64,000 nt of DNA, taken from contig CATQJL010000316.1 in NCBI GenBank assembly GCA_958299035.1, positions 9,890,347 to 9,954,346 on the forward strand. The letters are read 5' to 3'. The stretch's first letter is position 1. The number at the start of each line of letters is the position of its first letter. The notes beneath the pieces were generated by a model that searched no databases, was not told where the DNA came from, and saw nothing but the letters and a program-made list of their open reading frames with translations. This document shows, piece by piece, positions 40,001-52,517 of this stretch. This stretch comes from Cylicocyclus nassatus. Taxonomy: Eukaryota; Nematoda; Chromadorea; Rhabditida; Strongylidae. Both the position numbers and the translations under genes were made by a program.

Positions 40001-40577
40001 GCAATTTTCGGATTTTGTCACAGAGATTAAACGCGCAGATCAATTCAGGTTTTACAGCCATCAAAACCCGACCGACTAGTGTAAAAACAAAATCGTGCCT
40101 AGAGTCTGCTGACTGCCTGATTCGCATGTACATTTTATATGACCCGAATCGGATCGGTTGCTTCATTGCACTTTTGACAAACTGGAAAATGATCTGTACT
40201 GACACCTGCTGTTCATTGAATCCGAAATCTAGTTCCCCTCAAAAGTGTGAAAGATGTTCGTTCATCCTGGCTAATGAACAGAAAATAAGTCGAGGAATAA
40301 GTGAAAGCTGCTTGGTTAGGTGCGGTGAACAGTAGTAGCGAAAACTCGTCCAATCTTACGAGATGCAGCGAATGTGCTGCTAAAAACTTATCCAAGCTAG
40401 CTTAAGTCTTTTCTTATGTCCTGCTAAGAGCGCGGATAAATGGATTTCACGATTCATTAGGATGATAATGTGGTTCTGGTTGAGCTAACTAAGTAAGATA
40501 AAAACAAGAAAAGTGAAAATTGGATAGCTCATTTGATCGTTAGTTCACTGGATCTTGCACAAGTTATCAAAAAATGA
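37090..40577. other. Intergenic, no gene seen
   Basis: Contains a diverged CGCCCAGxACxGTA hairpin (about 38710-38790), a G-run at about 38404-38414, and small unsupported frames on both strands. Confidence 0.4.
38655..38795. repeat. Diverged CGCCCAGTACCGTA-family element
   Basis: CTCGCCCAGCACTGTAAA faces AATACCGTACAGGGCGAGAG; outer sequence GCAGATTGCCCACGAGGCAG resembles the family's outer arm. Confidence 0.6.
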
Positions 40578-40848
40578 ACTGTGGTAATGGGCCGCGAAAT
40601 TTTTGAAATTATTTATGTGGGTTATAAAAATGTGCAAGTGACTTGTTTATTCTTTTAAATAATTAGAATAATTTTTGAAATTTTTCAAAATTTAAATTAG
40701 CCTTGTAAAAAAAATTTTTCGGGGGCGCCCGCAAAAATTTTGCGGAGCATCCCAAAAATTTTCTCGGAGTGCTTGGCTAAAGCCACGCACCTTTATTTGA
40801 ACGATTTTTTCGCCGCGCTCCCGGTCCGGAATCCTGGGACTGCCACTG
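40578..40848. mobile_element. hAT-like MITE, shortened copy
   Basis: Follows 35209-35570 block by block in the same orientation (GTGCAAGTGACTTGTTTATT is shared) and ends CTGCCACTG, but lacks the left G/C-rich block and one of the internal palindromes. No target duplication is preserved. Confidence 0.7.
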
Positions 40849-43800
40849 GCGTGCAAACTATGCGCTTCAATGGTCTTCTTGTAAGATTAGAACATGCTCA
40901 TTTCCACTGATTTCTGCTTGTTTCTTTGTATTTTCAAATTGGTTGGATATTTTTTCATCAGGAGAAAAATTTTACAGCTCGCTAGGCTAGAAAATGTTCT
41001 ACTGAGGATTTACTGATAAGGGTGTCGGCCGCGCATAGTGTGCAAATTCACATATTAAAGTACACATGACTTGATGGTAGATAGGTAGTGCTAACAATAA
41101 TTAGTAGTGGACGAACTACAAGGAGCGGGAAAGTGTAGAGGCTCAGGCCCCGAGTGAGCAAAGTCGACTCGGGACCATCGCCTCCAAGACGCGAGTTTCG
41201 ACTATCTGACTTCATGTAAGAACGACATAAGACAAACCGTTTATTCTACGAATAAATACCAGAAGAAGAGATAATTGAAAAGACCAGACAACTATTTAAA
41301 GAATGAAGAAAATGATAGAAGAAAATGAGGCGAGCATCCAGAAGATGAGGCAGGGGATGTTGAGGTCCGCGCCGATCACCAAACAAGCTGGGTATTTATT
41401 CAGCCCAGTTTTTAATAAACGCCATGCTTCCATTGTATGATGAAACGTTAAAATTTGAAAAATAAACTTAAAACCGAAATATTAAAATTTTAGTGTGCGC
41501 ACATTAAGTGCGTGCAACTTTGCAAGCCAACTGCTGCAACCTGCAAGCGGCTGCTGATAACGCAGCACAAAAGGAGGGGTGAAATGTTGGCTTCAGGTTC
41601 CACGAAACGATGCAAGCAACTTTTTCATTTCAAATAATGTCAAAGTTTCGATATTTGTGAACAGTTTTTAATAGAGGCATGACCAACGCAACAAGCTTCT
41701 TCTCGAAGGTGTGTCACCCTTCTCATTTCTAAAAAAAATACTGGCGAGTGGTAAAGGATGTAGCCCACATATGGATTACCAAAATGATTGTGAATTGCTT
41801 GTCAAGTGGAAAAACGGTTCACAAAAAGATTCGAAATTTTCCACACAGAATCTAAGGCCAGATATGAACCTTTTTTGAACTCAATAAATCAGTGTGATGA
41901 GTATTTGATTTGATAACTTACTATTTTCGGACCGGCTATTTTTTGAGTTTGCAAGAATAAGCAACCATTTAGTCGATATTGAAATCTACTGACTATCGCT
42001 GACATTAGTGAGCTATAGTCAGGACCATCACGATGGTACGCAATTTCCCTGCATACGCGAACTCCCGAACTTGAACTCTCCATTCTAGAACGACACCTAA
42101 CGTAGAACTAATAGTGTTCGCCGTGCGTTCAGAACCAGCAGCATCATTGACATTGGTAACCGGCTCATCTTGAAAACTGCATACGATGCAACACACCATA
42201 CACAGTGACTGATGGTCGTAGAAAACTAGACTTGCGACATCTGAAGTGCACAGCGGAGTGTTCTGTACGTGAAGAGGATGACGGTAGCAGTTTTTGGAGG
42301 TGTAAACAAGCAATGATGAAAGCTTGAGAGTCATCTGGGTAATCGGAGGAGAATGGGAATTTCTTTGGCTTCGCGCCAATTCGTGAAAAAATACGCTTTC
42401 ATATCGAAGAGAATGAAACCTAGCTGATAGTGAAAAGTTTGAGTATCGTACACACGTCGAGCCTGCAGCATAGCTATTGTAAGAAACTCGTCTTTTTCTT
42501 CGATTACTGCAGCGATTATCGAAATGAGGACGAGTTTTGTACGAGTGAATAGTAGCTGTGAACGAGCTTAACACCAAGAGCTTTATATCTTTCTAGTTTT
42601 GAACCTACGCTTTCAGCTGAGCCGGATGATTCTGAGGTAAAAGTCGAGATACTTGTTCTTCAGAAAAAGTGACAATTTTTGGGAATATGAGGAGCTTGAT
42701 TCAGAAACCTACTGGAAAGTCGTCTGATATTGAATACGGTTAATTTTGCGCAAATTATAAAAAAAGATGAAAAAGATTATAAAAAAGTACACTGCAATGA
42801 AAGCAGATCGTATGCGAGCGGCAGCACAATTTGACAAACAAGGAGTCCGGGACAAAAAATCTTGAAATCATATATCAGAATGGTTTGTTTAAGACGTGAA
42901 TTCGAACAAGAAATCACAAAATTAGAAGAATTTAAGACAGTAACGAGGTCCCATAAAACCCTCACTGTCTTTCTAGAAAGGATTCGCCCCAGACAGAACC
43001 GGCTTTATGGGAAATGGGTGGAATAAGAAAATATGGAAGAGATCTGGTATGACCACTTCTTTGAACTTCTCTCAAATGAGAATTATCCCCCCGTACTAAA
43101 CTTTGCGCGCCTAAGTGTCGTTCAAAAGGCGAAGAAGCAAGAACGAGAAGATCGAAAATTTCAAAATCACGTTCGGTCATTGGCTCTCATCAAGAGGATT
43201 TCGAAGAAAGAAGTTGTGAGTACTATCGAGAGCGAATCTGAGGATCGTCAACGACGATGGCGACGATGATGTGTTTTCGGCCTAAAGGCGGTCGAAGGAA
43301 ACGAGTTTGCATTCATAAAGCCCTATGTTCTCCCATCCCGATGATGTTTGTTGAAACGCACGATGTGTACGATGTCATGGAACGATTCCCATGTATACAA
43401 AGATACAAAGATGTACACAACGAATGGACTAATTCGCTATGACTACCGTAACCAAACATAAGCACCTTTATGGCGCAAAGTATGTGGTGACAAGGAAACA
43501 TATCGTCGAAAGTATAAGGGAACAGGTTCTTCTACTTCCTTTTCCTGGATGACAAGGATACGGCGTCAAGAGGGCATCTTTTCCCGATGAGATTTCCTTA
43601 ATGGGTGAGAAAAGTGTAAGAATCACTGTCGTAAGTGACCCAATAAATATCGCGAAACGCCACAGTCTCCAAGAGCGTCGGTGTGAGAACTGACAAATCA
43701 TATACATACGATTGCGTTTGAATAAAGAAAATCGGTCAACGCAGCCACAATCTGATTCGGCGATTCGCCTCTCATCTGCGGCTGTCAGGAAAAAAATCAT

Positions 43801-44872
43801 CAACATCGGGATGAAAGCGGAAGTGAAAGTGCTAGGGATGAGACAGGATAGACATAAAAGTCGAGAATTTGAAGTCAGAATTTGCTCGAATCGCTGCAGA
43901 AAGCTTTGTGTGGTAAACAAAGGAGGAAAATTAGAGAAAAAGTGTCCGAACACGATCATAAAGCTTCTACGAAAAGTAGTGTTTAGGCAAATTGATACCT
44001 GGATTCCTTATGCGGAAACATTAGGTTGATTCATGATTAATGCAAGTTCAGACCTTTTCTTTCAAAGGCTGATTTTCAAAGCAGGATTGATTAATGCGAA
44101 AACTTCACATGGTACATATCTGAGAATATTTCTTCTAGTTTCTTATCGACCATCAAAGGTAGATCAGATAACAAAATTGCTTTCACTCTTTTTGTCCTAA
44201 ATCCACGAGAAATCACCGGACTTGCTTCAAAAATGTGCATGACGATTGCGAGGCCTTGTAATTTCAAAGAAAATTTTTCAAAAATCTTGAACTCAGCAAT
44301 TTTAATGCAAATTTGGAAGCTTTTATACAGTGTGAAACTCTTGAGCAAGAAGCGACTGGAAACCAAAGCACTATACAGCAAGATAGATCCAGTATGTTTA
44401 GTGATATGGAAACGGCAGTTTTCTCTCACTTTTTAGTGGGGAAAAACTGAAGATATAAAAAAGGGAATTATTTGAATTCACCGAGATGCCTCACAAAAAG
44501 GAATGCGTCGGACAATTTTGCAACCTTTTTCCTAAAAAGGTTTTTTGAACTCTGAGTTCGACACCGCTGCTTACTCGACTATGGCTGAAAACGAACAGAG
44601 CGCGCGTTACCCTTCACATTGAGTAAGTTATGGTCTTTTAAGCTCGAGATTTCCACAAAAGTTCTTGGCACTCTTCAGGACAGAAAATCTTGCTTCCCGT
44701 AGTTGAGGTTATATAAAGAATAAATTGTATAGCCAAGGTTTGCTCTTCAGAGCAGGCTTTACTGCGCTTGAAAGAGCGCTTCTAAAAGAATTATCTGAAG
44801 TTGATTTACGGGAAACTTGCATCAATTATGAATCAACCTGATATTTGGGACATTGTATGGGGCTTTTTCAAG
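40849..44872. other. Intergenic, no supported gene
   Basis: The longest open frame of the window (190 codons, minus strand, 42577-42005) lies here, serine-rich and without similarity to anything I know. A plus-strand frame at 43033-43269 encodes a basic, charged peptide and holds a good GTGAGT donor at about 43216, so it might be a single exon. Neither has a partner exon that I can see. Confidence 0.35.
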
Positions 44873-44986
44873 TACAATACCATTCACAGAATGTGCAAAA
44901 TTCCGGGTATTTTGCGAAAGTCTGCGACATTCCTGGAATTCCGCGACATTCACGGAAATTTTGCACATTCTTTGAGTGGTATTGTA
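44873..44986. mobile_element. 114-bp foldback MITE
   Basis: TACAATACCATTCACAGAAT on the left faces the complement of TACAATACCACTCAAAGAAT on the right, arms about 34 bp; TA at both edges suggests a Tc1/mariner-type target site. It accounts for part of an open frame at 44801-45181. Confidence 0.75.
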
Positions 44987-45690
44987 TCAGCCGTAATGGT
45001 TTACCTCCAGCTAAAAAATTCGAGTTTTACTTTTTGTGCCGTACTTCTTCCCCCTGGACCAACCACATTCCCTGATTACTGTACTGTGCGAGAGTCTAGA
45101 GTCATTCCCCACTTAGTAATGAATATCATGAGCTTTGGGCAATGGCTATGTCAAAACTCCCAAAACAATACAAGAAGCTAGAACAGCCTGAGTCTAAAAA
45201 ATTTAGTGGAAATTGCTGGACCAAACCCCTAAAATCAAGATAGCATAGTAAGACTGACATGTAGGTTAGATACATATTTAGTACGTGCATGATCATGTGG
45301 ATGCGAAGATAGCGAAATGATACAATCTGCGAAAAAGGTGGAATTGTCACGTACTCCTTCGGATAATTCAGGAGCGACTGCCCGATAAATGAGAAAGTAC
45401 CACATAGGGTGCATGATACAGAAAATTCGAAAAGTTCAAGGTTGTACTAGTAGACCAACAATAATAATTCTTTAGTGGTAATGCACTGAAACGCGTGATT
45501 CCACAGTGTACTAAAACCACTCCCAACTGTTCAATTATTCCGTTAACAGAATTCGTACACTTTGAAAGTTGAGAAGACAAATATTATCTGTGGTAACGTG
45601 AAGAGTAGCGCTAAAGGCAGTACGCTTCGATAGTCTTGCTGTTCTTACCTTTGAGACTTCTTTCCTAACCCTTAAAGCTTAGCATACTTG

Positions 45691-46399
45691 GGGCCGCAAT
45701 CATCAATATCCTCGCCTGGTAGGGGATTGCAGCTCAAAAGAAAGTTTCATATCGTAAAACTCCAGATTTTGTCTACCTATCGTAAGTATTTCTACTACCC
45801 TTCACTACAAACATAGCGAACAGAAGCGAGAAGCTGTACGAGCCGCATTTTCCAGCTCTTTGTATGGTCCCCTGATGATCTCCGGGTGCCGACTGTCTTT
45901 TCTTCAAAGTCATTTTTCTTTCTTAGAACTCAACGAAAACATTTTGAAGCTGTACTGATTATCTAATCAACAGTGCTAAGCATGCTGTTGCTAAGAACAA
46001 ATGATGTTTTGAAGTCATGGAATTTTCTATGAATCACAGGTCGAAAGTTGGGGTTTATCAAAAATTTCGATATTTCGGAGACTCATTTTTCATCAGCAAT
46101 ATGCTTAGCACTATTGGGTTAGATAATCAGCACAACTTTGGAATGCTTTTATTAACTTTGAAGAAAGAAAATTGACTTTAAAGAAAAGGCGGTCGGCCGC
46201 CGGGGATCATCGGATCATACAAAAGATGGAAAATGTAGCTTGTACAGCTTCTCGCTTCTGCTCAATATGTTCAAAGTGAAGAATGGCGAATTCAGTGATA
46301 GGTAGGCAGCGTGAAATCAGTTATCTGGAATTATAGGATATGAAGCTTTCTTTTGAGTTGCAATCCTTTCCCTGGAGGGGATGTTAATGCTTGCGGCCC
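45691..46399. mobile_element. Complete GGGCCGC-type foldback element, about 710 bp
   Basis: Left end GGGCCGCAATCATCAATATC, right end GATGTTAATGCTTGCGGCCC. The arms (about 300 bp) pair over most of their length through shared blocks such as GTACGAGCCGCATTTTCCAG against its diverged complement. The loop is near 45985-46085. Flanks show no exact duplication now. Half copies at 6340 and 49581 and an ends-only copy at 29331 belong to the same family. Confidence 0.8.
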
Positions 46400-47479
46400 T
46401 GAAATACTTTCTATTTCTCCTCCCCTCCCCCACCCTCCCTCCGAATACAGCTGAGCTCTAGAGATAGCGATATATGCTTTTGGCTCAATTCTCAATGTTA
46501 TTTTTACAAAAATAAGCAGCTGCAAGATCCTACGATAAGCAATCTTCAATTCGAAATTTCTGATGCTCAGCGTTGCAGTAGATGAGAGTAGCGATGCCTT
46601 ACTGCATCCAGAGCGAACCATTATATAATAACTATGGAACGCTTACTCTAATGCATTCTGCTTAGTGAAGCAAGCCGATGATATGAGAAAGGAAGCAAGA
46701 ACGAGAAACCAGATAGCAACAAATAATTTTCATCTTGCAAAATAAATATTCAATAATTTAATCTTCGGAACTGGCTGCAGTTCGCCAAGAGAAGGTTAAT
46801 CAAATGTTGAGGTTCGCTTTTTTTACTCCCAACCGTCTCGCCTCTCAATTCTGTCCAGGCTCAATTAAAGAACGATTCTAGTTTGATTGACTAATTATAG
46901 ATATATAGCGAACGATCTGATTGCGAGATCTGGTCCCCAACCTAATGCATCAAGTCGTGAGTGTAACAGCTGCAACAGCATTGCTTGTCACTAAATATGT
47001 TGAAACTAAAGTACGAATGGTAATTTTCCATGCAACCTAAGACAGATTTATGGAATCGGGGTAAAAAAGATCCTTTTGATGAAAGATAAATCAAAAAAGG
47101 AAGTCCAATGTGTTGACCAAGACATCTCAATTTGAAAAATGAATTCGACAAAGGTAAAGCCAATTTTTCGCCTATTGAATACCCTGCAGGACGAATAACG
47201 AGTTTCGTTTCTTGACAATTGCACCCTAAATAAGACGAGAATGCTCTTACACGGGAAAGTTAGGTACTGATTTGAACGAGTTAGGAAGTAAGGAAAACGC
47301 GGGAATTTTGAGGGGTAACATTAGGAGTGGCCATCACATGCTCCATTAGCGATGTTCTTTCGCTGGCGATGTTTTTCTTAATGCGATGACCGCATGTGAT
47401 GCGTCGAAGAAAAATCGTCGCGATCGTCAGTGATTGTAGCAAAAATATGTATCTTTAGGAGAAAGTGCCACTGCTTATA

Positions 47480-48458
47480 TTAGGTTGATGCATAATCCCT
47501 GCACCAAAATAGGTACAGACCCGCAATAACTCGGAATAATCTTACATCCCAAGTAGGATTCAATATATCATTAGATAGAGCAAACCTAGCTCTAGAAGAG
47601 AGTGACTAAAGTTTTGCAGCAGCTTTGATCCAAGCGAAGATTGAAGCCAAAAACGAAAAAGACCCAAGCGCCCCAAAAAATCAAGAAAAAATTGAAAGTC
47701 AGTTCGGAAAAATCCTTCAAAATTTCTAACTTGCTCATGCATTGTCATTTCATATGAAACATTTCTCTATGCAATTGCCGTATTTTTCTCTCAGCTAGAA
47801 ATTGAGAAAACAAAGTTTTTCATGTTTTTTTCAAAACAATGCTGAGATGTTTTAGCACTGACAGTTGTATACTATAGGACCTTAGAAGCGTGAGTGTGAA
47901 TTTTCATCTTTTTACAGCAACTGGTTTACGAGAAATATCGAATTTTTGGCAACTAGGCAAGAAAGATTCGGATGAAGAGAGCTAGATCCGTCATTTCTCG
48001 TGAACTAGCTGTTCTAGAAGGCTGAAAATGTAAAGTTTCACTGTTAATGGCATGTACTATACAACTGTTAGTGCTAGAACATCTCAGCACTAATTTGGCA
48101 AAAACATGAAAAACTCCGTTTTCTCATCGATTAGCTGAGGAAAAAATACAGCAACCTCATAGGTAGATGTCTTACATGGAATATCTACGCGTGAGCAAGA
48201 AAGAAATTTTGTAGGAGCTTTTTGAACGAAGTTACAATTTTGTTTTGATTGGTCTTAAGGTTTTCGGACGCATGGTTTTTTTCAGTTTTCGGCTCAAAAC
48301 TTAGCGTGAATCAAAGCTGGTGTAGATATTTGAGCACTATTTTGTAGAGCTAGGTGTGCTCTATCTAATGATATATCGAATCCTACTTGGGATATAGGAT
48401 TATCTCGAGTTATTGCGGTCTGTACCTATTTTGGTGCAGGAATTATGCATCAACCTAA
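47480..48458. mobile_element. Mariner-type foldback element, 979 bp, TA target site
   Basis: TTAGGTTGATGCATAATCCC at the left and GGAATTATGCATCAACCTAA at the right, TA at 47478-47479 and 48459-48460. Inverted similarity continues nearly to the middle (arms about 400 bp, centre near 47,970). No transposase frame. Confidence 0.88.
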
Positions 48459-48506
48459 TAATAAGAGAGGAAGTTTGCTTGAGTTGGTTTTCGAAATCTA
48501 ATTAAA

Positions 48507-48884
48507 GGCTGCGGCTCGGCAAAATGACAAATATGGGATATTCATCGTTCTCGGTTCCCCTGGATGAGCTAATTTCAAGACTGTGCTTTGCACCCTCAAA
48601 GGATATCAATAACGTGCTTTTCCAGAGATGAAAAGTGATAGCGGACGGCGTATGCCTACCCTCTAGAGCGCGATTGGCTTGTGGGTACGGTAGGTACAAT
48701 GTCTCCACTCACGAGCCAATCGCGCTCTAGAAAGCAGGCATACGCCGTCCGCCCAAATAGCATTTTTTTTCTGGAAAAGCGGGTTATTGAAATCTTTTGA
48801 AGCTGCAAAGCACAGTTTTGGACTTAACTCATCCAGAGGAACCGAGAATGATGAATATGTGGTCGTTCTGCCGAGCCGCTGCTA
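48507..48884. mobile_element. Nested palindromic element, about 380 bp
   Basis: Outer ends GGCTGCGGCTCGGCAAAATG and CGTTCTGCCGAGCCGCTGC. A second, near-perfect inner palindrome (about 48640-48752) pairs GGACGGCGTATGCCTACC with GGCATACGCCGTCC and AGAGCGCGATTGGCT with its complement. Two hairpins are nested in one element. Confidence 0.8.
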
Positions 48885-49393
48885 AATACGTACAAAAATA
48901 GAAGAAATTTTGGGAAACAAACACAAAATCGAAAGTTTTGTGGTTTCAGTCTAGAATCTGGAAAAGCTTCAAATTACAGTGTAAGATAGAGTTTGTTGAA
49001 ACTGACGTTACCCACCACTTTCCTACCTTTTATTCTCAAACTGACTTCGAATATTGTGGAAACCACGAAGAACGAGAACTCGTAGTCCGTAGCCGGTTCC
49101 AAATTCAAATTAATGACTACCCAAATGCACATTAAAGATAAGGATCAATGGACATATGAGTTCCTTGCGCACATAAAATTGGTGCTCTACGAAAATCGCG
49201 TTTCCCGACGAAGAAAAAGCGATTGAAAAAGAGCACAAAGAACCAACAGTGTGCTCTCTTTTCCTTTTTCTAGGCCAATTAGTCAAGGTACATATAATTC
49301 TGCCATAAATCAGGCATTTATATTCAGTACTTTATAGTCAGAGAGGAACTTTCTGTGATTTGCACTTACTCAAAAGAAGTATTCCAACTAACT

Positions 49394-49558
49394 TTTGATT
49401 CAACTGGCTTGGCGGCTGGAAGACGGGGCTTTGCGACCTAAATAAGGCTGCTCGCGCCCGCTATGCGGTCTGCGTCTCTCTCGCGCGCGGGGCTCTGATC
49501 CAACTAGCCTTAAATAGGTCACGCCCCGCCTTCCAGCCGCCATGCCAGTCGAATCAAA
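49394..49558. mobile_element. MITE, copy 2 of a pair
   Basis: TTTGATTCAACTGGCTTGGC faces CATGCCAGTCGAATCAAA; arms match 36917-37089 (GGCGGCTGGAAG and GCCTTCCAGCCGCC in both). The core between the arms has diverged. Confidence 0.8.
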
Positions 49559-49580
49559 GGATAACTCCCCAACTCCCAAG

Positions 49581-49770
49581 AGCCGCATGCACTAACGTCT
49601 CCGCTAAGGAGGGGATAGCAGCTTGAAAGAAAGCTTCATATCCTGAGGCTCCAGATCCAGATATGTGTACTTCCGCCGTTTACCTATCCGTAACTATTCC
49701 CACCATCCTTTACTATGAACACATTGAACAGGGGCAAGAAGCTGTACAAGCCGCATTTTCCAGCTGCGCA
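49581..49770 (+). mobile_element. Half copy (left arm) of the GGGCCGC-type foldback
   Basis: Begins GAGCCGCATGCACTAACGTC and follows the left arm of 45691-46399 as far as GCCGCATTTTCCAGCT, then stops. It lies directly behind the MITE at 49394. Confidence 0.75.
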
Positions 49771-50064
49771 ACTAAGACAAAATAGTCCAGAATTGCTAAT
49801 TGTTCAGGTGATATTTAGCAGAGTCCTTCATGCAAGAGATAACTTCTATATAATATCCTCACACTCAACACTGCTCTAATTAAGAGCAAAAAAGATTATA
49901 ACGTAGTTTTTACAAAGAAGCTGCGTTCATTTTCCGCTTCAGAAAACACTTAACTCGACGTCAAGAAGCGCTTGGCAAATAATAAGAACATACATATTTG
50001 AAAGCAGCGTTCAATGCTCATCAAAGTGGTACAGATCTCATTTGGAAAGGCCACTTCGAATAAT

Positions 50065-51930
50065 TATGTTTCTTAGTGAAGCAGACTGATGATATGAGAA
50101 AGGAAGGAAAAATGAGAAACCAGATAGCACCAAATCATTTTCTTGCAAAAATTATATTGAAGAATTTCATCTGGTGCAGAACTGGCTGCATTACACCAAA
50201 AGGAAAGTTAATCAAATGTCGAGAACACCTCTTCTTTTTATTTCCAATCATCTTGCCTCTTACTTCTGTTCAGACTACCAATCACATAACGATTCTAGTT
50301 TGATCAACCAATTATATGTATAGCGAACGATCTGATTGATGCGAGATCTGGTCCTCACCACATGCATTTAGTTACTGTATCAGCAGTTAAAGGCTGCTGC
50401 ATGACGAAGGCGCAACATCTCTGGGCGCGATCGCGGCTTTATTAGCCGCAGAGCGCATGGAGCGCAGAATTTCCAACGTAAGGATACGCGCGCGCCGCGT
50501 TCGCGCCCGCTCAACTAATATTGCTTCTGCGCCTTCCTCATGCAGCAGCCTTTAGCTTCTTGCGAATGACGCATCGCCTGCTGGTGTATCGGTTGTTGCA
50601 GCGTGGTTTTTTGGTTATTAGGTATGTCGAAATCAGAATGTAAATGATGATTTCGAAAGTTCATCCTTGCAGACAGACTAATGGAATGGAAATGAAAGAA
50701 GAAATTGAAGTTATGTGGTAATGAGAAGGGAAGCAACAACACTACGGTGCAGGTATGGTTTTTTTTTAGTTACATACTTCTTGAAATGAACTCTAGCAAC
50801 GAAATCCAACAAATGTAAGAGAAATGCAGATTTTATCACGACGACACCAGTATGCAAGGAAATGTTGGGATCTCAGAAAGATTTCTAGCGAATCTAGAAA
50901 AATGTCATCCAACCCTTACGATCGCCGCTGCGATCTTTCCCAAGTGATAGCGGTACAAAAGGTCTTCTACTCGACATAAAGGTCTGCAAGAGATTTGTTT
51001 CCATGAGTATCCTGCAAGACAAATACGGTCACTTAAAAATGCACCCCAAAGATCGGATTACTCTTGTACAGGAAAGTCAGGTACTGATTTGAGGGTTGGG
51101 AAATAAAGAAAATGCGCGAATTTTGGGGGAAAGGGGGGGGGGAGGAAGTAACGTTAAGAATGGCCATCACATGCCCCATTAGCGATGTTCATTCGCTGGC
51201 GATGTGTTCCCTTGATGCGATGACCACATGCGATGCGTTGAAGAAAAATCGTCGCGATCGCCAGCAATTATACGCAAAAATATGTTTCTTTGCAAGAGTG
51301 CCCCTAGCTTGTAGGAAAAAATAAGATTCAAAGCTTGACATGATTTCTGAGATCAAAGACCAATACATGGATGAGCGAGACATCCAGAAACGGGAACAAA
51401 TGTGAAATAACGAACATTTTTTTGAATTCTTTATTGAAAAAATATTAAAGCTTGAATCAATTTTTCAAACCATATCATAACTGCAAAGACAAAAAAAATT
51501 CGAAAAAAAACAAAAATACGCGAAAACTAACAATCTTCCTTTTTGATTTCTCTTATCACTCAGTGTTTTAAGTTTTTGTATTTTTAGATCTGAAAAAGCT
51601 TTGATATTTTCTGGAAGATACGAGTTTGTTAAAAACTACGGTATCCAATACTTTTCTTCCTTTCGTTCTCATACTGATTTCCGAAAATCACTGGAAACTA
51701 CGAAGAACGAAAACTCGTAATCCTTAGCCGTTTCCAAATTTGAGATTAATGACTACCTAATTGCACATCAAAAATAAGGAACAATGAACATATGAGTTCC
51801 TTGCGCCACGAATTTGGTGCTCCATGGAAATCGTTTCTCAAAAAAGCGAATGAAAAAGAATTCAAAGAAACCAACAGTGTACTTTCTTTTCCTTTCTCTA
51901 TGCCATTCAGTCAAGACACATCTGGTTTTG
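50065..51930. repeat. Segmental duplication, unit B
   Basis: Partner of unit A (46660-49290). It lacks A's two insertions and carries its own 163-bp MITE (50390-50552). Sequence between shared blocks has diverged by substitutions and small indels, so the duplication is not recent. Confidence 0.85.
50390..50552. mobile_element. GC-rich MITE, 163 bp, TA target site
   Basis: AAGGCTGCTGCATGACGAAG faces CTTCCTCATGCAGCAGCCTT, TA on both sides (50388-50389, 50553-50554). The core is strikingly rich in CpG (GGGCGCGATCGCGGC, GCGCGCGCCGCG). Confidence 0.85.
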
Positions 51931-51934
51931 CCAT

Positions 51935-52517
51935 AAACCATACACTTGAATCAGTGATTTGTAGTCAAAAAGAAAGATGATGTAATTTGCGGTTAAGAAA
52001 GTATTTGAGCTACCTCCCTTCTCCCTAAGTTTTTTTTTTCTTGGAAAACGCTATAGGCGCTTAGAATCTAGATTGACCTTTTTTAATCGATGTAATTCTT
52101 AGGGTAAAACCCTAAAAAGTTTTCTATCTTCCTGATCCCGACAATGTTCTTTTCTAAGATTTAATACACGAATTCCTTATTTATATTTCATTGAATGCTT
52201 TACTTACTGATCTATTTAGTAATCCATCGTTACGCATTACATGTGCAGTTAGAAGATGACGGAAGAGCACTCTAACTCTAGCTCGATAATAATTTATGGG
52301 TTTTTGAGACTACAGATGCAGGAAGGTCAGAAAGATTGTGAATATTGTACTTTTGTAATTTCACGCCAGAAAGGAGATTAGTCAAATCAGTTTATGCAGG
52401 AAACTCCGGGCAAATTAGTCTAAATGGTACAAACTTCGCCCACAACTAGGTTTACCGCGTAAACGCGCACGCGCAGCTTCTTGCGCGTGCGCGTGCGGGC
52501 ATGCTGACACGCCGCAA
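51935..52517. other. Intergenic, no gene seen
   Basis: No exon. Ends in alternating GCGC-rich sequence (about 52458-52500, CGCACGCGCAG then GCGCGTGCGCGTGCG) next to the following palindrome. Confidence 0.4.

Larger units (their letters stand above)
46660..49290. repeat. Segmental duplication, unit A
   Basis: Matches 50065-51930 in order and orientation at several blocks, for example GATATGAGAAAGGAAG, ATAGCGAACGATCTGATTG, TGGCCATCACATGC, AAGAAAAATCGTCGCGATCG and ATATGAGTTCCTTGCGC. Unit A is interrupted by a 979-bp mariner-type foldback and a 380-bp palindrome that unit B lacks. Confidence 0.85.

Noticed and set aside
42005..42577. 190-codon open frame on the minus strand, the longest of the window
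   Set aside because: Serine-rich, no recognisable domain, no flanking exons or consistent splice sites; not enough to call a gene.
43033..43269. Basic, charged 78-codon frame with a GTGAGT site near its end
   Set aside because: Only one exon-like piece, no partner exon, and no similarity that I recognise.
44801..45181. 126-codon plus-strand frame
   Set aside because: Runs through the 114-bp foldback MITE and a CGCCCAG-family arm, so it is repeat-derived.
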